Source of the DNA: Micromonospora halophytica
Lineage (GTDB): Bacteria; Actinomycetota; Actinomycetes; Mycobacteriales; Micromonosporaceae
DNA length: 52,822 bases
NCBI RefSeq assembly: GCF_900090245.1
Contig: NZ_FMDN01000030.1
Span: forward strand, 1-52,822
Reading direction: 5' to 3'
The number at the start of each line of letters is the position of its first letter. Positions within the stretch are counted from its first letter, which is position 1. The notes under the pieces are model-generated. The model had not been told where the DNA came from, made no database searches, and saw nothing but the letters and a program-made list of their open reading frames with translations. Below, piece by piece: positions 36,501 through 44,556 of the stretch. The translations under genes and the position numbers were made by a program.

Positions 36501-37694
36501 CTCCGTGCTCTCCACGCCGAAAACGATCTGGAAGAGCGGTGCGCGGGAGGGGTCGACGACCGGGTCCGCCACGTCGGTCAGGGTCCGCAAGGGCAGACCG
36601 CCCTGCTCGTGCGCCTCGGCGGACACCCGCGCGACCCGCTGGACCAGCTCGCGGAAGGCCGGGTCGCCGGAGACGTCCGCGCGCAGCACCCGCAGGTCGG
36701 TGAAGAGGCCGATCAGCGATGCCACGGCCGCGGGCCGCAGGTGCGCGTCCGGCGAGCCGATCACCAGGTCATCCACGCCGCAGTAGCGGTGCAGCAGCGC
36801 GAAGAACGCGGCGACGAGGACGTCGGACAGGCTCGCGTCCACCGCCCTGGCCAGTTCCCCGGCCCGCTCCATTGCCTCGTGCCCCACCGTGAAGCTGCCG
36901 CCGGCGACTGCGAAGGTCCGTACCTCCGCCCGCGGGCGGTCGGTCGGGAACTCCACCACCTCGACGCCCGCCAGCTTGTCCCGCCAGTACGCGGCCCGCT
37001 GGTCCAGTTCGCCGCTGTCGAGCCGGCCGCGCTGCCATATCGCGTAATCCCCGTACTGCACGGGAAGGCCGGGCGGTTGCGCTGCGTCACCGGACTCCGA
37101 GGCCCGGTAGAACACGGCGAGTTCACGCAGCAGGAGGATGCGGGACGGGGCGTCGCAGAGCACGGTGGGGACGTCGAACAGGAACAGGTGGTCGTCGACC
37201 GCCACCCTGACCAGCACGGCGCGCCACGCCGGCATCCGGCTCAGGTCGAACGGTTCGCCGGCCCGTTCCACGACCAGGGCCCGGGCAGCGGCCAGCGGCT
37301 GCCCGTGGTCGTCGCCTTCCGCTTCGACCACCGGCAGCGAGACCGGAACCTCGGTGGCGACGACCTGCATCAGGCCGCCCTCGCGCTCCACGATCTGGCT
37401 GCGCAGGGTGTCATGCCTGGCCACGACCGCGGCCAGCGCCGAGCGCAGCGCGTCCAGGTCCAGTGCGCCCCGCAGTCGAAGGCACAGCGGCGTGCCGGAG
37501 GCCGGACCGTTCGGCACCGGGTGGTCGAAGAACCACAGGTTCTGCTGCGCATACGACAGCGGTGTCGGACCCGTGTCACCGCGCGGTGTCGGACCCCGCC
37601 CGGCCACGGCTTCTGCGAACTCCCGCAGCCGGGCCAGGAACTGCGCGCGGCGCGGTGCGGGCAGCGCGGCGAGCCGCCGGGTCAGGTCGGTCAC
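33591..37694 (-). CDS. Single-module NRPS: C-A-T-TE with degenerate condensation domain
   Basis: 1367 residues; GTG 37692-37694 overlaps the TGA of the hydrolase gene (GTGA). C domain about 45-480: the usual HHxxxDG is replaced by DDHLFLFDVPTVLCD near residue 165, so the catalytic His is missing. A domain about 498-978: YVIYTSGSTGKPKG near 655, FDVSVFEIF near 700, GYGPTECTV, and K517-equivalent in the SSGKVDRRRL segment. By eye against GrsA the specificity residues read D-V-F-D-F-G-G-V-T-K, which I cannot assign. T domain near 1040 (LAGGNSLKAVQL). TE about 1120-1367 with GWSYGG near 1192, LLDAAYDED and GDHYTLF. It should activate one amino acid and release or transfer the peptide by its thioesterase. 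Confidence 0.92.
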   Translation of the reverse strand: MTDLTRRLAALPAPRRAQFLARLREFAEAVAGRGPTPRGDTGPTPLSYAQQNLWFFDHPVPNGPASGTPLCLRLRGALDLDALRSALAAVVARHDTLRSQIVEREGGLMQVVATEVPVSLPVVEAEGDDHGQPLAAARALVVERAGEPFDLSRMPAWRAVLVRVAVDDHLFLFDVPTVLCDAPSRILLLRELAVFYRASESGDAAQPPGLPVQYGDYAIWQRGRLDSGELDQRAAYWRDKLAGVEVVEFPTDRPRAEVRTFAVAGGSFTVGHEAMERAGELARAVDASLSDVLVAAFFALLHRYCGVDDLVIGSPDAHLRPAAVASLIGLFTDLRVLRADVSGDPAFRELVQRVARVSAEAHEQGGLPLRTLTDVADPVVDPSRAPLFQIVFGVESTESTESTPGLPGIATSQEAVPAGTSPFDMRWTLTEQSAAGVDASLAITYNTGLFDAGSVARFARHYDALLHALTAAPDAPLSAAGMLSPAEREFLAQAAMGPVRPVRESTIVEEFEARVQEAPESVAVVVAGRETSYAELNARANRLAALLRERSVGPGARVGLCLRRSLDVVTAILAVLKAGAAYVPLDTTHPSGRVAEIAADAEVRVVLAHAEAGRAVSEVAVPVVVLDDVRGELAALPEGNPPLAAQPGDVAYVIYTSGSTGKPKGVLLEHRGVVNFTDSTRDLFDLTSADRVLGFASVTFDVSVFEIFSALLTGARLCLATDDERLSVDRLQSLMVQAGITVIDLPPTVLPLLAPEKFTALRIAFVGGEAFSGELVNRWNPGRRLFNGYGPTECTVTMIVEECQGTWDASPPIGLPMANHIAHVLDGDLRQVPVGVPGELVIGGAGLARGYLNREELNAEKFLADPFGTAPGGRLYRTGDLVKRLPDGRLVFLGRIDQQVKIRGLRIELGDVESALTGFEGIGPVSVQAWSDDSGDRHLVGYLTGVTAEHVPAVREHVRALLPSYMIPSFFVVLDELPLTSSGKVDRRRLPPPDLSRAGTATGTGGTPLTETERRLLRDVLVPLLHNERIGVHDDFFLAGGNSLKAVQLMSTIRRRFGVEIAPGEFFASPSAAHLAAAVDAAQAARSMRRVDDGDPLDAPADPPGPEAVRAPVVIRAAGPAQVVLLHPSGGELFCYVPLSRALGGEIGVTGFAADPRDADAAPAEAMAATAARIARSLVEGGLLASCCLAGWSYGGVLAFEVARQIEQKTGERPSVVLLDAAYDEDAEPLDEATVRRRFVHDVARLNGHDGPEVTAVLNDPDAGTADIRETLTGLGVELELTGQELARRFATFRSSALSQQEYRPPTPYGGPVTLVTAGPNPAMEEQWRAVCTGPFRAESVPGDHYTLFTAPALSRVVAAIEETLRA

Positions 37695-38815
37695 CTGAGA
37701 CTCCTGAGGGGCCGCGGAGCAGCGTCCGCCCGGTCGTCCGAGCGTGCGGGCAGGAGGGCCAACGCCGAGAGGGCGGTGGTCAGTACGTCGATGCCACGCA
37801 GGTACTCCGAGAGCACGATGTACTCGTCGTCGGCATGGTCGAGGCTGCTGTCGCCCGGACCATAGACCGCCATCGGGATGTCCCAAGCCTCGGCGAGGGT
37901 GTTCATGTCCGAGGTCGCCGTCTTCACCACGAGGCGCGGCTTGGCGTGCTGCAGCCGGATGCCCGACACCAGCGCACGCACCACCGGATCGGCCCGTCCC
38001 ACCCGGCACGCCGCCACCGAGTTGAGTACCTCGATCCGGCCTGCCGGCAGCCGGTCCCGAAGACCGCTCAGCAGCGCGTCGACGTCGAATCCCGGTGGCG
38101 TGCGGACGCTGAGGTCCGCCGTCGCCCTGGTCAGGTCGCCGTTCACCTGGACCAGAGTCGCGCCGGGCTGCTCGAACACGACATGACTCGCGTCCGGCCC
38201 GAGCAGGTCGAGCAGCGACTCCCAGCAAACCGCGGCCAGTTCGGACGCCTTCGGCACCGGATTGGTGGGGTGGGTGGCTGGACAGGTGACGCTGTAGCGC
38301 AGGTCGAGCTTGCCCTTGTAGCCGAGCACCACGCTCGACCAGCCGCTGGGTTCGCCGATGATCAGCGCGTCGGGCCGGGTCAGGGTGGCCCGGATCGCCA
38401 TCGCGCCGCGCGAGCGCGGGGTCTCCTCCTCGACGACGCCGACCACCACGATCCGGCCGGGGAAGCCGACCGCGCCGGCCGCGGCGCAGATCATGGCCGC
38501 GAGCGGTCCCTTCGCGTCCACCGCGCCCCGGCCGTAGAGCCGGCCGTCCTCGGAGAGGACCGGCGGCCCGCCCGCGACGGTGTCCAGGTGGCCCAGCAGC
38601 ATCAGCGTGGGACCGGCGCCGCGGTCGATGACGCCGATGACGTTGCCCACCGAGTCGATGTGCGTCTGGAAACCCAGCTGCGCCATCGTGTCGGCCAGGA
38701 AGCCGGCCAGGTCACGCTCCTGGTAGGACGGGGAGGGGATCTCCAGCATCACCCGCAGCAGCCCGGCGGCGTACGTCTCGGTGACGCGGCCCGACGTGGT
38801 GAACGCCCAGTTCAT
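37691..38815 (-). CDS. M20-family hydrolase, LysK/ArgE-like, releases product from the carrier protein
   Basis: 374 residues from ATG 38813-38815 (MNWAFTTSG). Metal site: GHLDTVAGG (His76, Asp78), GRGAVDAKGP (Asp100), VVEEETPRSRGA (Glu129/130), IIGEPSGW, and the last ligand near SSLDHADDEY. The sequence follows LysK, which hydrolyses the isopeptide between the C-terminal Glu of LysW and the product amino group. It overlaps the LysX gene by about 104 nt and the NRPS by 4 nt, so carrier loading, release and peptide assembly are coupled. A plain acetyl-amino-acid deacetylase is less likely beside LysX and LysW. Confidence 0.88.
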   Translation of the reverse strand: MNWAFTTSGRVTETYAAGLLRVMLEIPSPSYQERDLAGFLADTMAQLGFQTHIDSVGNVIGVIDRGAGPTLMLLGHLDTVAGGPPVLSEDGRLYGRGAVDAKGPLAAMICAAAGAVGFPGRIVVVGVVEEETPRSRGAMAIRATLTRPDALIIGEPSGWSSVVLGYKGKLDLRYSVTCPATHPTNPVPKASELAAVCWESLLDLLGPDASHVVFEQPGATLVQVNGDLTRATADLSVRTPPGFDVDALLSGLRDRLPAGRIEVLNSVAACRVGRADPVVRALVSGIRLQHAKPRLVVKTATSDMNTLAEAWDIPMAVYGPGDSSLDHADDEYIVLSEYLRGIDVLTTALSALALLPARSDDRADAAPRPLRSLR

Positions 38816-39716
38816 CGTGTACCCGCTCAAGTAGAAGGTGACGGTCTGCCCGCTGCAGTAAAAGGTCGACGATGCGGTCCGCGACATCGACCCGGCCGAC
38901 GAGCGCGGACTGGAAGCCGGTGAATTCGACCCGGTGGTTGACCTCCAGGACCAGCAACCGGCCGTCGCGGTCCTCGATCAGATCGACACCCGCGATGTCG
39001 GTGCCGACAGCACAGGCCGCCTCAAGGGAGAGCCTGGCGATCTCAGGCGTCACCTCGCACGGCCGGGTCTGCCCGCCGAGTGCCACATTCGTCCGCAGGG
39101 ACACGCCGGTCCGGTAGACGGCGCCCAGCACCTGGCCGCCGACCACGACCACCCTGATGTCGCGTCCAGGCTTGTCGATCAGCTCCTGCACGTAGCCGAG
39201 GTGCGACTGCGGGTTAGGCAGCGCGGCGACGTACTCGAGGAGGCCCTCCGCACCGGCGCGGTCGGGCAGTTGCACCACCAGCCGGCCCCAGGAGCCGACC
39301 AGCGGTTTGATCAGTGCCGGGTAGCCGATCGACTCCAGGGCGTCCAGCGTGGCCTGCGGAGTGAGGCCGAGTGCAGTGCGGGGCGTCGGTATCCCTGCCG
39401 CCTCCAGGGCCAGAGTGGTGCGCCACTTGTCGCCGCACACCTCGGTCGACTCCGCGCTGTTGACCACGTCCACTCCCGCCGCGGTGAGGCAGTGGGCCCC
39501 GTACGCGGCCCGGACCTGGCCGATCTCTCGATTCAGCGCGACCGCCCAGGGCCGGCCCGGCTGACCGGCCGCGAACCACTGCCGGCGTGTGTCGACATGG
39601 TCGAAGGGGATGCCGCGCCGGTCGAGCGTGTCGAACAGCCGCTTCTCGTCCGCGCCGATCCTGCTGGCGAGCACCGCGATCCTGCGGTCACCCGGTCCCT
39701 CTGGTGTCGCTGACAC
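38712..39716 (-). CDS. lysX: LysX-type ATP-grasp ligase loading glutamate onto the LysW-like carrier
   Basis: 334 residues; GTG 39714-39716 follows GGAGG with short spacing; the upstream frame is noise. N-terminal RIAVLASRIGADEKRLFDTL; ATP-grasp GYPALIKPLVGSWGRLVVQL, YVQELIDKPGRDIRVVVVGG, metal site DGRLLVLEVNHRVEFTGFQ. This is the LysX/RimK-like group, which joins the alpha-amino group of glutamate or aminoadipate to the C-terminal Glu of LysW. The last about 35 residues (arginine-rich RHRDVRRRAAAGDA) overlap the hydrolase start and look unlike the family end. First gene of the minus operon; divergent from the sulfotransferase. Confidence 0.87.
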   Translation of the reverse strand: MSATPEGPGDRRIAVLASRIGADEKRLFDTLDRRGIPFDHVDTRRQWFAAGQPGRPWAVALNREIGQVRAAYGAHCLTAAGVDVVNSAESTEVCGDKWRTTLALEAAGIPTPRTALGLTPQATLDALESIGYPALIKPLVGSWGRLVVQLPDRAGAEGLLEYVAALPNPQSHLGYVQELIDKPGRDIRVVVVGGQVLGAVYRTGVSLRTNVALGGQTRPCEVTPEIARLSLEAACAVGTDIAGVDLIEDRDGRLLVLEVNHRVEFTGFQSALVGRVDVADRIVDLLLQRADRHLLLERVHDELGVHHVGPRHRDVRRRAAAGDAGDPLPVLPGA

Positions 39717-39964
39717 GTGACCTCCGTATTGGGACCACTTGTTGGCCGAACGGAAAGGAAATCCGTCGTGTGGCACGGAGACTACGGGCCGGCCGGCAGT
39801 GCGGGCGTCCGCAGCAAGTTCATGCGCGGGCGCGCGGTGCGTTGACTTCTGCCGCCTGCGGCTGCGATTTCTGATTACCCGTCTCCGGCACCCGCTGTGC
39901 CACTCTTGACCGCATTCCTGCTTGTCGCAGCAGTTCACTACCGTCAGATGAAGATGAGGGAATT
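39717..39964. promoter_or_regulatory. Divergent promoter region of the carrier-protein operons
   Basis: 248 bases between LysX (-) and the sulfotransferase (+). Both operons must start here. The part nearest the sulfotransferase is AT-richer (TCAGATGAAGATGAGGGAAT before its GTG). No consensus promoter can be assigned with confidence. Confidence 0.5.
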
Positions 39965-40696
39965 GTGGGACACAATCCGGAGCGGATCCAGGTGCTCGCC
40001 CTGTGGAGCGCGCCGCGCTGCCGCTCCACCGCGTTCGCCCGGATGATGACGGAGCGGGGGGACCGCGCCGTCGTACACGAACCGTTCTCCCGCGTGGTCG
40101 ACTTCGGCGCGGTGGAGGTCGGCGACCGCACCGCGAACGACGAGCAGGACGTGCTGGCGGCGCTGCGCGCCCTCGCGTGCACGCAGCCGGTGTTCTTCAA
40201 GGACACCACCGATTTCCACTACCCGGCGCTGCTCGCCGACGAGGACTTCCTCTCGGCCGCGACGCATACCTTCATCATCCGCGACCCGGCCGAGGCCATC
40301 GCGTCGCACCATGCGCTCAACCCACGTCTCGGCCGCGATGAGATCGGCTTCGCGTGGCTCTACGAAATCTTCACCGCGGTGCAGGACGCCACCGGCACCA
40401 CGCCGGTCGTGGTCGACTCCGACGACCTCCTCGCCCGTCCGGCCGAGACCGTGCGGGCGTACTGCGAGGCGGTGGGGATCACCTTCCTCCCGGACGCGCT
40501 GAGCTGGGAGCCGGGCATGCGGCCGGAATGGCGGTCGACCAGCAGGTGGCACCAGTCGACGAGCGAGACCGCCGGCTTCACGCCCGGCAGGACCGGCGGT
40601 GCCGAGACGGTCGCGGCGGACCCGGTGCTGCGCGCCTACCGCGACTACCACCAGCCGTACTACGAGAGGCTGCGGGCCGTCGCGCTCCGGCCATGA
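39965..40696 (+). CDS. PAPS-dependent sulfotransferase
   Basis: 243 residues, GTG start with GAGG six bases upstream. The 5'-phosphosulfate loop is LWSAPRCRSTAFARMM (residues 13-28) and the 3'-phosphate site TFIIRDPAEAIAS (about 100-114). In vazabitide A and azinomycin biosynthesis a hydroxyl of the carrier-bound diamino sugar-like acid is sulfated so that sulfate can leave during aziridine closure. This gene heads the operon that contains the two unusual proteins proposed below to do that closure. Substrate is inferred. Confidence 0.87.
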   Translation: MGHNPERIQVLALWSAPRCRSTAFARMMTERGDRAVVHEPFSRVVDFGAVEVGDRTANDEQDVLAALRALACTQPVFFKDTTDFHYPALLADEDFLSAATHTFIIRDPAEAIASHHALNPRLGRDEIGFAWLYEIFTAVQDATGTTPVVVDSDDLLARPAETVRAYCEAVGITFLPDALSWEPGMRPEWRSTSRWHQSTSETAGFTPGRTGGAETVAADPVLRAYRDYHQPYYERLRAVALRP

Positions 40697-40751
40697 GGTG
40701 CCGGCCGGATCACGTGGGGAACCGCAGCGCCCTGTTAGAGAGGTGGGTCAA

Positions 40752-41339
40752 TTGACGGCTACTCCAGTGACCTCCGCCATCACCAGGCTGTGCGATCCGG
40801 TCGACATCTCCGGCCATCGCAACAACACGGCTGTCTCCGCGGCGACGGAGACGAAGGCGGGGGAATTCAATGTGTGGGGAAACTCGTTCGCGGCGGAATA
40901 CCTGCCGAAGGGCAGGAGTACCGTCCATGTGGACGGTGTCCCCTTTCTTTTTCCTCCGGTCTGCGAAGGGCCGGACAACATCCGCTGCGCCGGGCAGTTC
41001 ATTGAGGTGCCTGAGGGCCGCTACGACTGGGTCCACGTCCTGGCGGCGTCTGAACGGCGCTGCGAGGACACCGTCGACCTGAACTTCGCCGACGGCTCGG
41101 TCGACGCCGAAGCGCTGCGGGTCTCCGACTTCTGGGCGGCGCCCGCGTGGTTCGGCGAGGTCAAGGCGTTCCAGAGCCTGGTCATGCACTACCCGCACCA
41201 CGTACAGCGGGGCGTTCCCGCAGTCATGTGGGCGCAGCGGGTCCCGGTCACCCGGCGCGCCGACCTGACCGGCATCCTGCTGCCCCGCAACGTCGCGGTG
41301 CACGTCTTCGCGGTCACCCTCCAGCGGACGGAGTCTTGA
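40752..41339 (+). CDS. Probable aziridine-forming complex subunit (AziU2/AziU3, Vzb10/11-like), small partner
   Basis: 195 residues from a TTG at 40752 behind GAGAGG; the longer frame upstream overlaps the sulfotransferase and is noise. The protein looks like a beta-sandwich: GEFNVWGNSFAAEYLPKGRS, GVPFLFPPVCEGPDNIRCAG, EGRYDWVHVLAASERRCEDT, RVSDFWAAPAWFGE, MHYPHHVQRG, and RVPVTRRADLTGILLPRNVA. I see no known enzyme motif. Published work describes a two-protein complex of new fold that makes the aziridine by sulfate elimination from a carrier-bound substrate. This gene follows the sulfotransferase and ends one base before its neighbour, as expected for a complex. The assignment rests on context. 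Confidence 0.65.
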   Translation: MTATPVTSAITRLCDPVDISGHRNNTAVSAATETKAGEFNVWGNSFAAEYLPKGRSTVHVDGVPFLFPPVCEGPDNIRCAGQFIEVPEGRYDWVHVLAASERRCEDTVDLNFADGSVDAEALRVSDFWAAPAWFGEVKAFQSLVMHYPHHVQRGVPAVMWAQRVPVTRRADLTGILLPRNVAVHVFAVTLQRTES

Positions 41340-41340
41340 G

Positions 41341-42378
41341 ATGACCGTCGACGCGACCGCACGGACGTACATGATCACCGGGCCGGAACCGGAGTGGTGG
41401 TACCGCGATCTGGTTAGCTGCCTTCACGCCACGGTCGGTTCCGTGCTCGCCCGCGCGGGCGCCGACCCGCTGGCCGTGCTCGGCGCCGGCTGGCAGTTCC
41501 TGCACCTGCCGGGTGACGTCCGCTCCGAGGAGTTCTACTACCCGTGCGCCGAGGGGGAGCAGGGAGCCGCCCTGGCACCCCACCACGACCTGAGCGCCCG
41601 CTGGTGGCAGCCCGCCGACGAGGGCGACGTCTGGCGCGAGGTGCGCGAGGCACTGGCCGACGACCGGCTCGTCATCGCCGCCGTGGACAACTTCCACCTG
41701 CCGTTCCGGCCCGCTTACGGGGACGTGCACGCCGCGCATCTCGTGCTGGTCTGGGGCCTGGACGAGCGGCGGGGCGTGGTCCACGTCTCGGACGCCATGC
41801 CACCCGCCTTCCGCGGCGCCGTCCCGATCCGGGACTTCCTGAGCAGTTGGGGGTCGGCGAACCCGATCGATGTGCAGGACGCCTTCTTCAGCGACTCCAG
41901 GATCGGCCGGCGCTGCCTCGACGTCCGCCTGAACGCTCAGCCCGCGGACCTCACCCCGGAGCTGCTCGGTGGCTTCCTGCGTACGAACACCGAGGGCTTC
42001 ACCACGAAGACCCCGGCGCGTACCGGCCTCGCCGGCTACGACGTGTTCGCCGCAGAACTGGTGGAGCGGTGCCGGGCCGGCGACGCCGGCGCGCTGCGCG
42101 AGCTGTACCCGTTCGGCTGGGCCATGCAGGCGCAGGCTTCGCTCCACGGCGAACTGCTGCGCCGCTCCGGCCGCGACTGGGGCGACCCGGCGCTGGCCGG
42201 GGCGGGCCGCAGGGTCGAGTCTGTGGCCCACGCGTGGACCGGGCTGCGGTTCACCGGCGCACACGGCCTCGCCGACCCGCGGTCGGCCGCGTCCGGCATC
42301 GCGCACCACGCCACGCGTCTGCGCGGCGCCTACGCGCGCGCGGTCGACGCCGTCGGTGCCGTGGCGGCACGGCGGTGA
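41341..42378 (+). CDS. Probable aziridine-forming complex subunit (AziU2/AziU3, Vzb10/11-like), large partner
   Basis: 345 residues. ATG one base after the previous TGA, so translation is coupled. Residues 15-165 resemble a papain/BtrH-like N-terminal fold: WWYRDLVSCLHATVGSVLAR with Cys27, AAVDNFHLPFRPAYGDVHAA then HLVLVWGLDERRG, and ISDAMPP-like HVSDAMPP. The C-terminal half is helical (YDVFAAELVERCRAGDAGAL, WAMQAQASLHGELLRRSG). A catalytic Cys-His pair (Cys27, His in DVHAAH) is a possible alternative reading as an acyltransferase like BtrH. Position after the sulfotransferase, and partner gene, favour the aziridine role. Confidence 0.65.
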   Translation: MTVDATARTYMITGPEPEWWYRDLVSCLHATVGSVLARAGADPLAVLGAGWQFLHLPGDVRSEEFYYPCAEGEQGAALAPHHDLSARWWQPADEGDVWREVREALADDRLVIAAVDNFHLPFRPAYGDVHAAHLVLVWGLDERRGVVHVSDAMPPAFRGAVPIRDFLSSWGSANPIDVQDAFFSDSRIGRRCLDVRLNAQPADLTPELLGGFLRTNTEGFTTKTPARTGLAGYDVFAAELVERCRAGDAGALRELYPFGWAMQAQASLHGELLRRSGRDWGDPALAGAGRRVESVAHAWTGLRFTGAHGLADPRSAASGIAHHATRLRGAYARAVDAVGAVAARR

Positions 42379-42421
42379 CCGCAACCTGAGCGACCATCGT
42401 GACCGAGTGGACTGGAGAATG

Positions 42422-43717
42422 ATGAGCAAGCTGGCAGCGTTCGGCGGCACGGCGGCCGTGCCCAGGGACCGGCGCCATGTGCCGTGGCCGTTGATCACGG
42501 ACGAGGACCGCAAGGCCGTCCTCGACGCGCTCGACGGACCGCGTCTGGTGTCCGACACCGACGGCGCGAACGCGGTGTCCCGACTCGAGGAGGCCTGGGC
42601 CTGCCGCTTCGGCCACGAGCACTGCGTCGCGGTGTCCAACGGCACGACGGCCCTCGCTCTCGCCCTCGCCGCGCTCGGCGTCGGCCCCGGCGACGAGGTG
42701 ATCGTGCCCGCGCTCAGCTTCATCGCCACCGGGCTGGCGCCGGTGCACCAGATGGCGGTGCCGGTCTTCGCCGACATCGACCCGGTCGCCTTCACTCTCG
42801 ACCCGGACGATGTGGAGCGTCGGATCACGGCTCGTACCAAGGCGATCATCCCGGTCCACCTGCACGGCGCACCCGCCGACATGGACCGGCTCACCGCGAT
42901 CGCCCGCAGGCACGGCATCGCGGTCGTCGAGGACTCCGCCCAGGCTCCCGGCGCGACCCACCGCGGGCGACCGCTCGGCTCGATCGGCGATGCGGGCGCC
43001 TTCAGCCTCCAGGTCAGCAAGAACATACCGACCTGCGGCGAGGGCGGCCTGCTGGTCACCCAGGACGCCGAACTGGCCGGGGCGATGCGCAGAGGACGGC
43101 AGTTCGGTGAGGTGATCGAGGCCGGCCGCGACCGCGACTACATCTCGTACGGCCTGGGCTGGAACTACAAGATGAGCGCTCTGCAGGCCGCGTTCACCCT
43201 CGCCCAGCTCGACCGCTACGACGACTACGAGCGGGCCCGGCAGGAGAACGTCACCGGCTTCCTCGCCCGGCTCGCCGAGCTGCCTGGGCTGCGGGTGCCG
43301 GCCCCGCTGCCGGACACCACCCACGCCTGGCACATCCTGCGCTTCCGGTTCGACCCGGCCGCGTTCGGCCTGCACGGGGTGCGGCCCGAGGCGCTGCGCT
43401 CGACGCTGCGCCGTCTGCTGCGCGCCGAAGGCGTGCCGATGTCGCAGTACCAGCTGATGCCGCTGCCCGACCAGAAGGTGTTCACCGACCGTATCGGCTT
43501 CGGCTCCGGCTACCCGTGGTCGGTGACCGGTGCACCCGGCACGACGGCGAACGAGGGCTACCCGGTGACCCGCGCGGTCATCGCGGACTCGCTGACCCTC
43601 CAGAAGCGCCACCTGCATCCGGGCGCGGGCGCACTGCTCGGCCTGTACGGGGACGCCTTCGAGAAGGTCTGGGCGAACAGGGACATGGTCGCCACGCTCG
43701 CGAAGGCGGCCTCGTGA
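42422..43717 (+). CDS. DegT/DnrJ/EryC1-type PLP aminotransferase
   Basis: 431 residues from the second of two tandem ATGs (42422), which has the better distance from GGAG. Family marks: FGHEHCVAVSNGTTALALAL, VIVPALSFIATGLAP, VVEDSAQAPGA, GDAGAFSLQVSKNIPTCGEG with the PLP lysine, GWNYKMSALQAAFTLAQLDR. It resembles AHBA synthase-like members. It aminates a keto or keto-sugar-like intermediate; here the ketone formed by the transketolase (next genes) is the natural substrate, giving the second amine of the diamino acid. Confidence 0.9.
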   Translation: MSKLAAFGGTAAVPRDRRHVPWPLITDEDRKAVLDALDGPRLVSDTDGANAVSRLEEAWACRFGHEHCVAVSNGTTALALALAALGVGPGDEVIVPALSFIATGLAPVHQMAVPVFADIDPVAFTLDPDDVERRITARTKAIIPVHLHGAPADMDRLTAIARRHGIAVVEDSAQAPGATHRGRPLGSIGDAGAFSLQVSKNIPTCGEGGLLVTQDAELAGAMRRGRQFGEVIEAGRDRDYISYGLGWNYKMSALQAAFTLAQLDRYDDYERARQENVTGFLARLAELPGLRVPAPLPDTTHAWHILRFRFDPAAFGLHGVRPEALRSTLRRLLRAEGVPMSQYQLMPLPDQKVFTDRIGFGSGYPWSVTGAPGTTANEGYPVTRAVIADSLTLQKRHLHPGAGALLGLYGDAFEKVWANRDMVATLAKAAS

Positions 43718-44556
43718 CGTCGACACGAGCGCGCCGGCAGAGCACCCTGGAGCTGGTCGCCGCACGCATCCGCGCGCACGTCGTCGACATGTGCGCGGGA
43801 CCCGAAGGCGGCCATCTCGGCGGCGCGTTATCCAGCGCCGACATCCTCGCCGCGCTGTACTTCTCGGTGCTGAACGTGGATCCGCAGCGGACGGACGACC
43901 CGGACCGCGACCGCTTCGTCCTCAGCAAGGGCCATGCCGCCGTCGGCCTGTACGCGGCGCTGGCCGAACGGGGCTACTTCCCGGTCGAGGAGCTCACCAC
44001 GTACGGGCGGCCCGGCAGCCGGCTGATGGGGCATCCGGTGCGCGCGGTGCCCGGGGTGGAGCTGCCCACCGGCTCGCTCGGCCACGGACTCGCGCTCGGC
44101 TGCGGGTTTGCGCTCGCCCACCGGTACGCCGGGCGGGACGCGCGCACCTTCGTCCTGCTCGGCGACGGCGAGCTCCAGGAGGGCTCGGTGTGGGAGGCGG
44201 CCATCGCGGCCGCGTCGCTGCGCCTGGAGCGCCTGACCGTGATCGTCGACCGCAACGGGCTGCAGCTGACCGGCGCCACGGACGGCATCGCCCCGCTGGA
44301 ACCGCTGGCCGACCGTTGGCGCAGCTTCGGCTGGGCGGTCCGCGACGTCGCCGGGCACGACCCTGACGAGCTGGCCCGGCACCTCGATGCCGGGCCGTGG
44401 GAGCCGGGCCGGCCCAGCGTCCTGATCGCCCGCACGGTCAAGGGACGCGGCCTGCCCTTCCTGGAGGGCCGCAGTTCCAGCCATTACGTGACGCTCTCGC
44501 CGCGCAACCACGCGCGGGCGGTCCGCGCCCTGCGCACCACGGAGGACGCCGGATGA
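43714..44556 (+). CDS. Transketolase, N-terminal (TPP-binding) subunit
   Basis: 280 residues; GTG overlaps the aminotransferase TGA (GTGA). TPP motif LLGDGELQEGSVWEA then AASLRLERLTVIVDRNGLQL; SKGHAAVGLYAALAERGYF and LPTGSLGHGLALGCGFA are typical. In the carrier-protein pathway the split transketolase adds a two-carbon ketol unit to the semialdehyde of LysW-bound glutamate, making the C7 skeleton. Works with the next gene. Confidence 0.93.
   Translation: MTSTRARRQSTLELVAARIRAHVVDMCAGPEGGHLGGALSSADILAALYFSVLNVDPQRTDDPDRDRFVLSKGHAAVGLYAALAERGYFPVEELTTYGRPGSRLMGHPVRAVPGVELPTGSLGHGLALGCGFALAHRYAGRDARTFVLLGDGELQEGSVWEAAIAAASLRLERLTVIVDRNGLQLTGATDGIAPLEPLADRWRSFGWAVRDVAGHDPDELARHLDAGPWEPGRPSVLIARTVKGRGLPFLEGRSSSHYVTLSPRNHARAVRALRTTEDAG

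Noticed and set aside
35868..37865. Plus-strand frame of 665 codons
   Set aside because: Antisense of the NRPS gene, whose core motifs are clear on the minus strand.
41341..42378. Reading the protein as a C39-like peptidase for a ribosomal peptide
   Set aside because: No ABC transporter, no precursor peptide and no double-glycine leader nearby; the Cys and His are not enough on their own.
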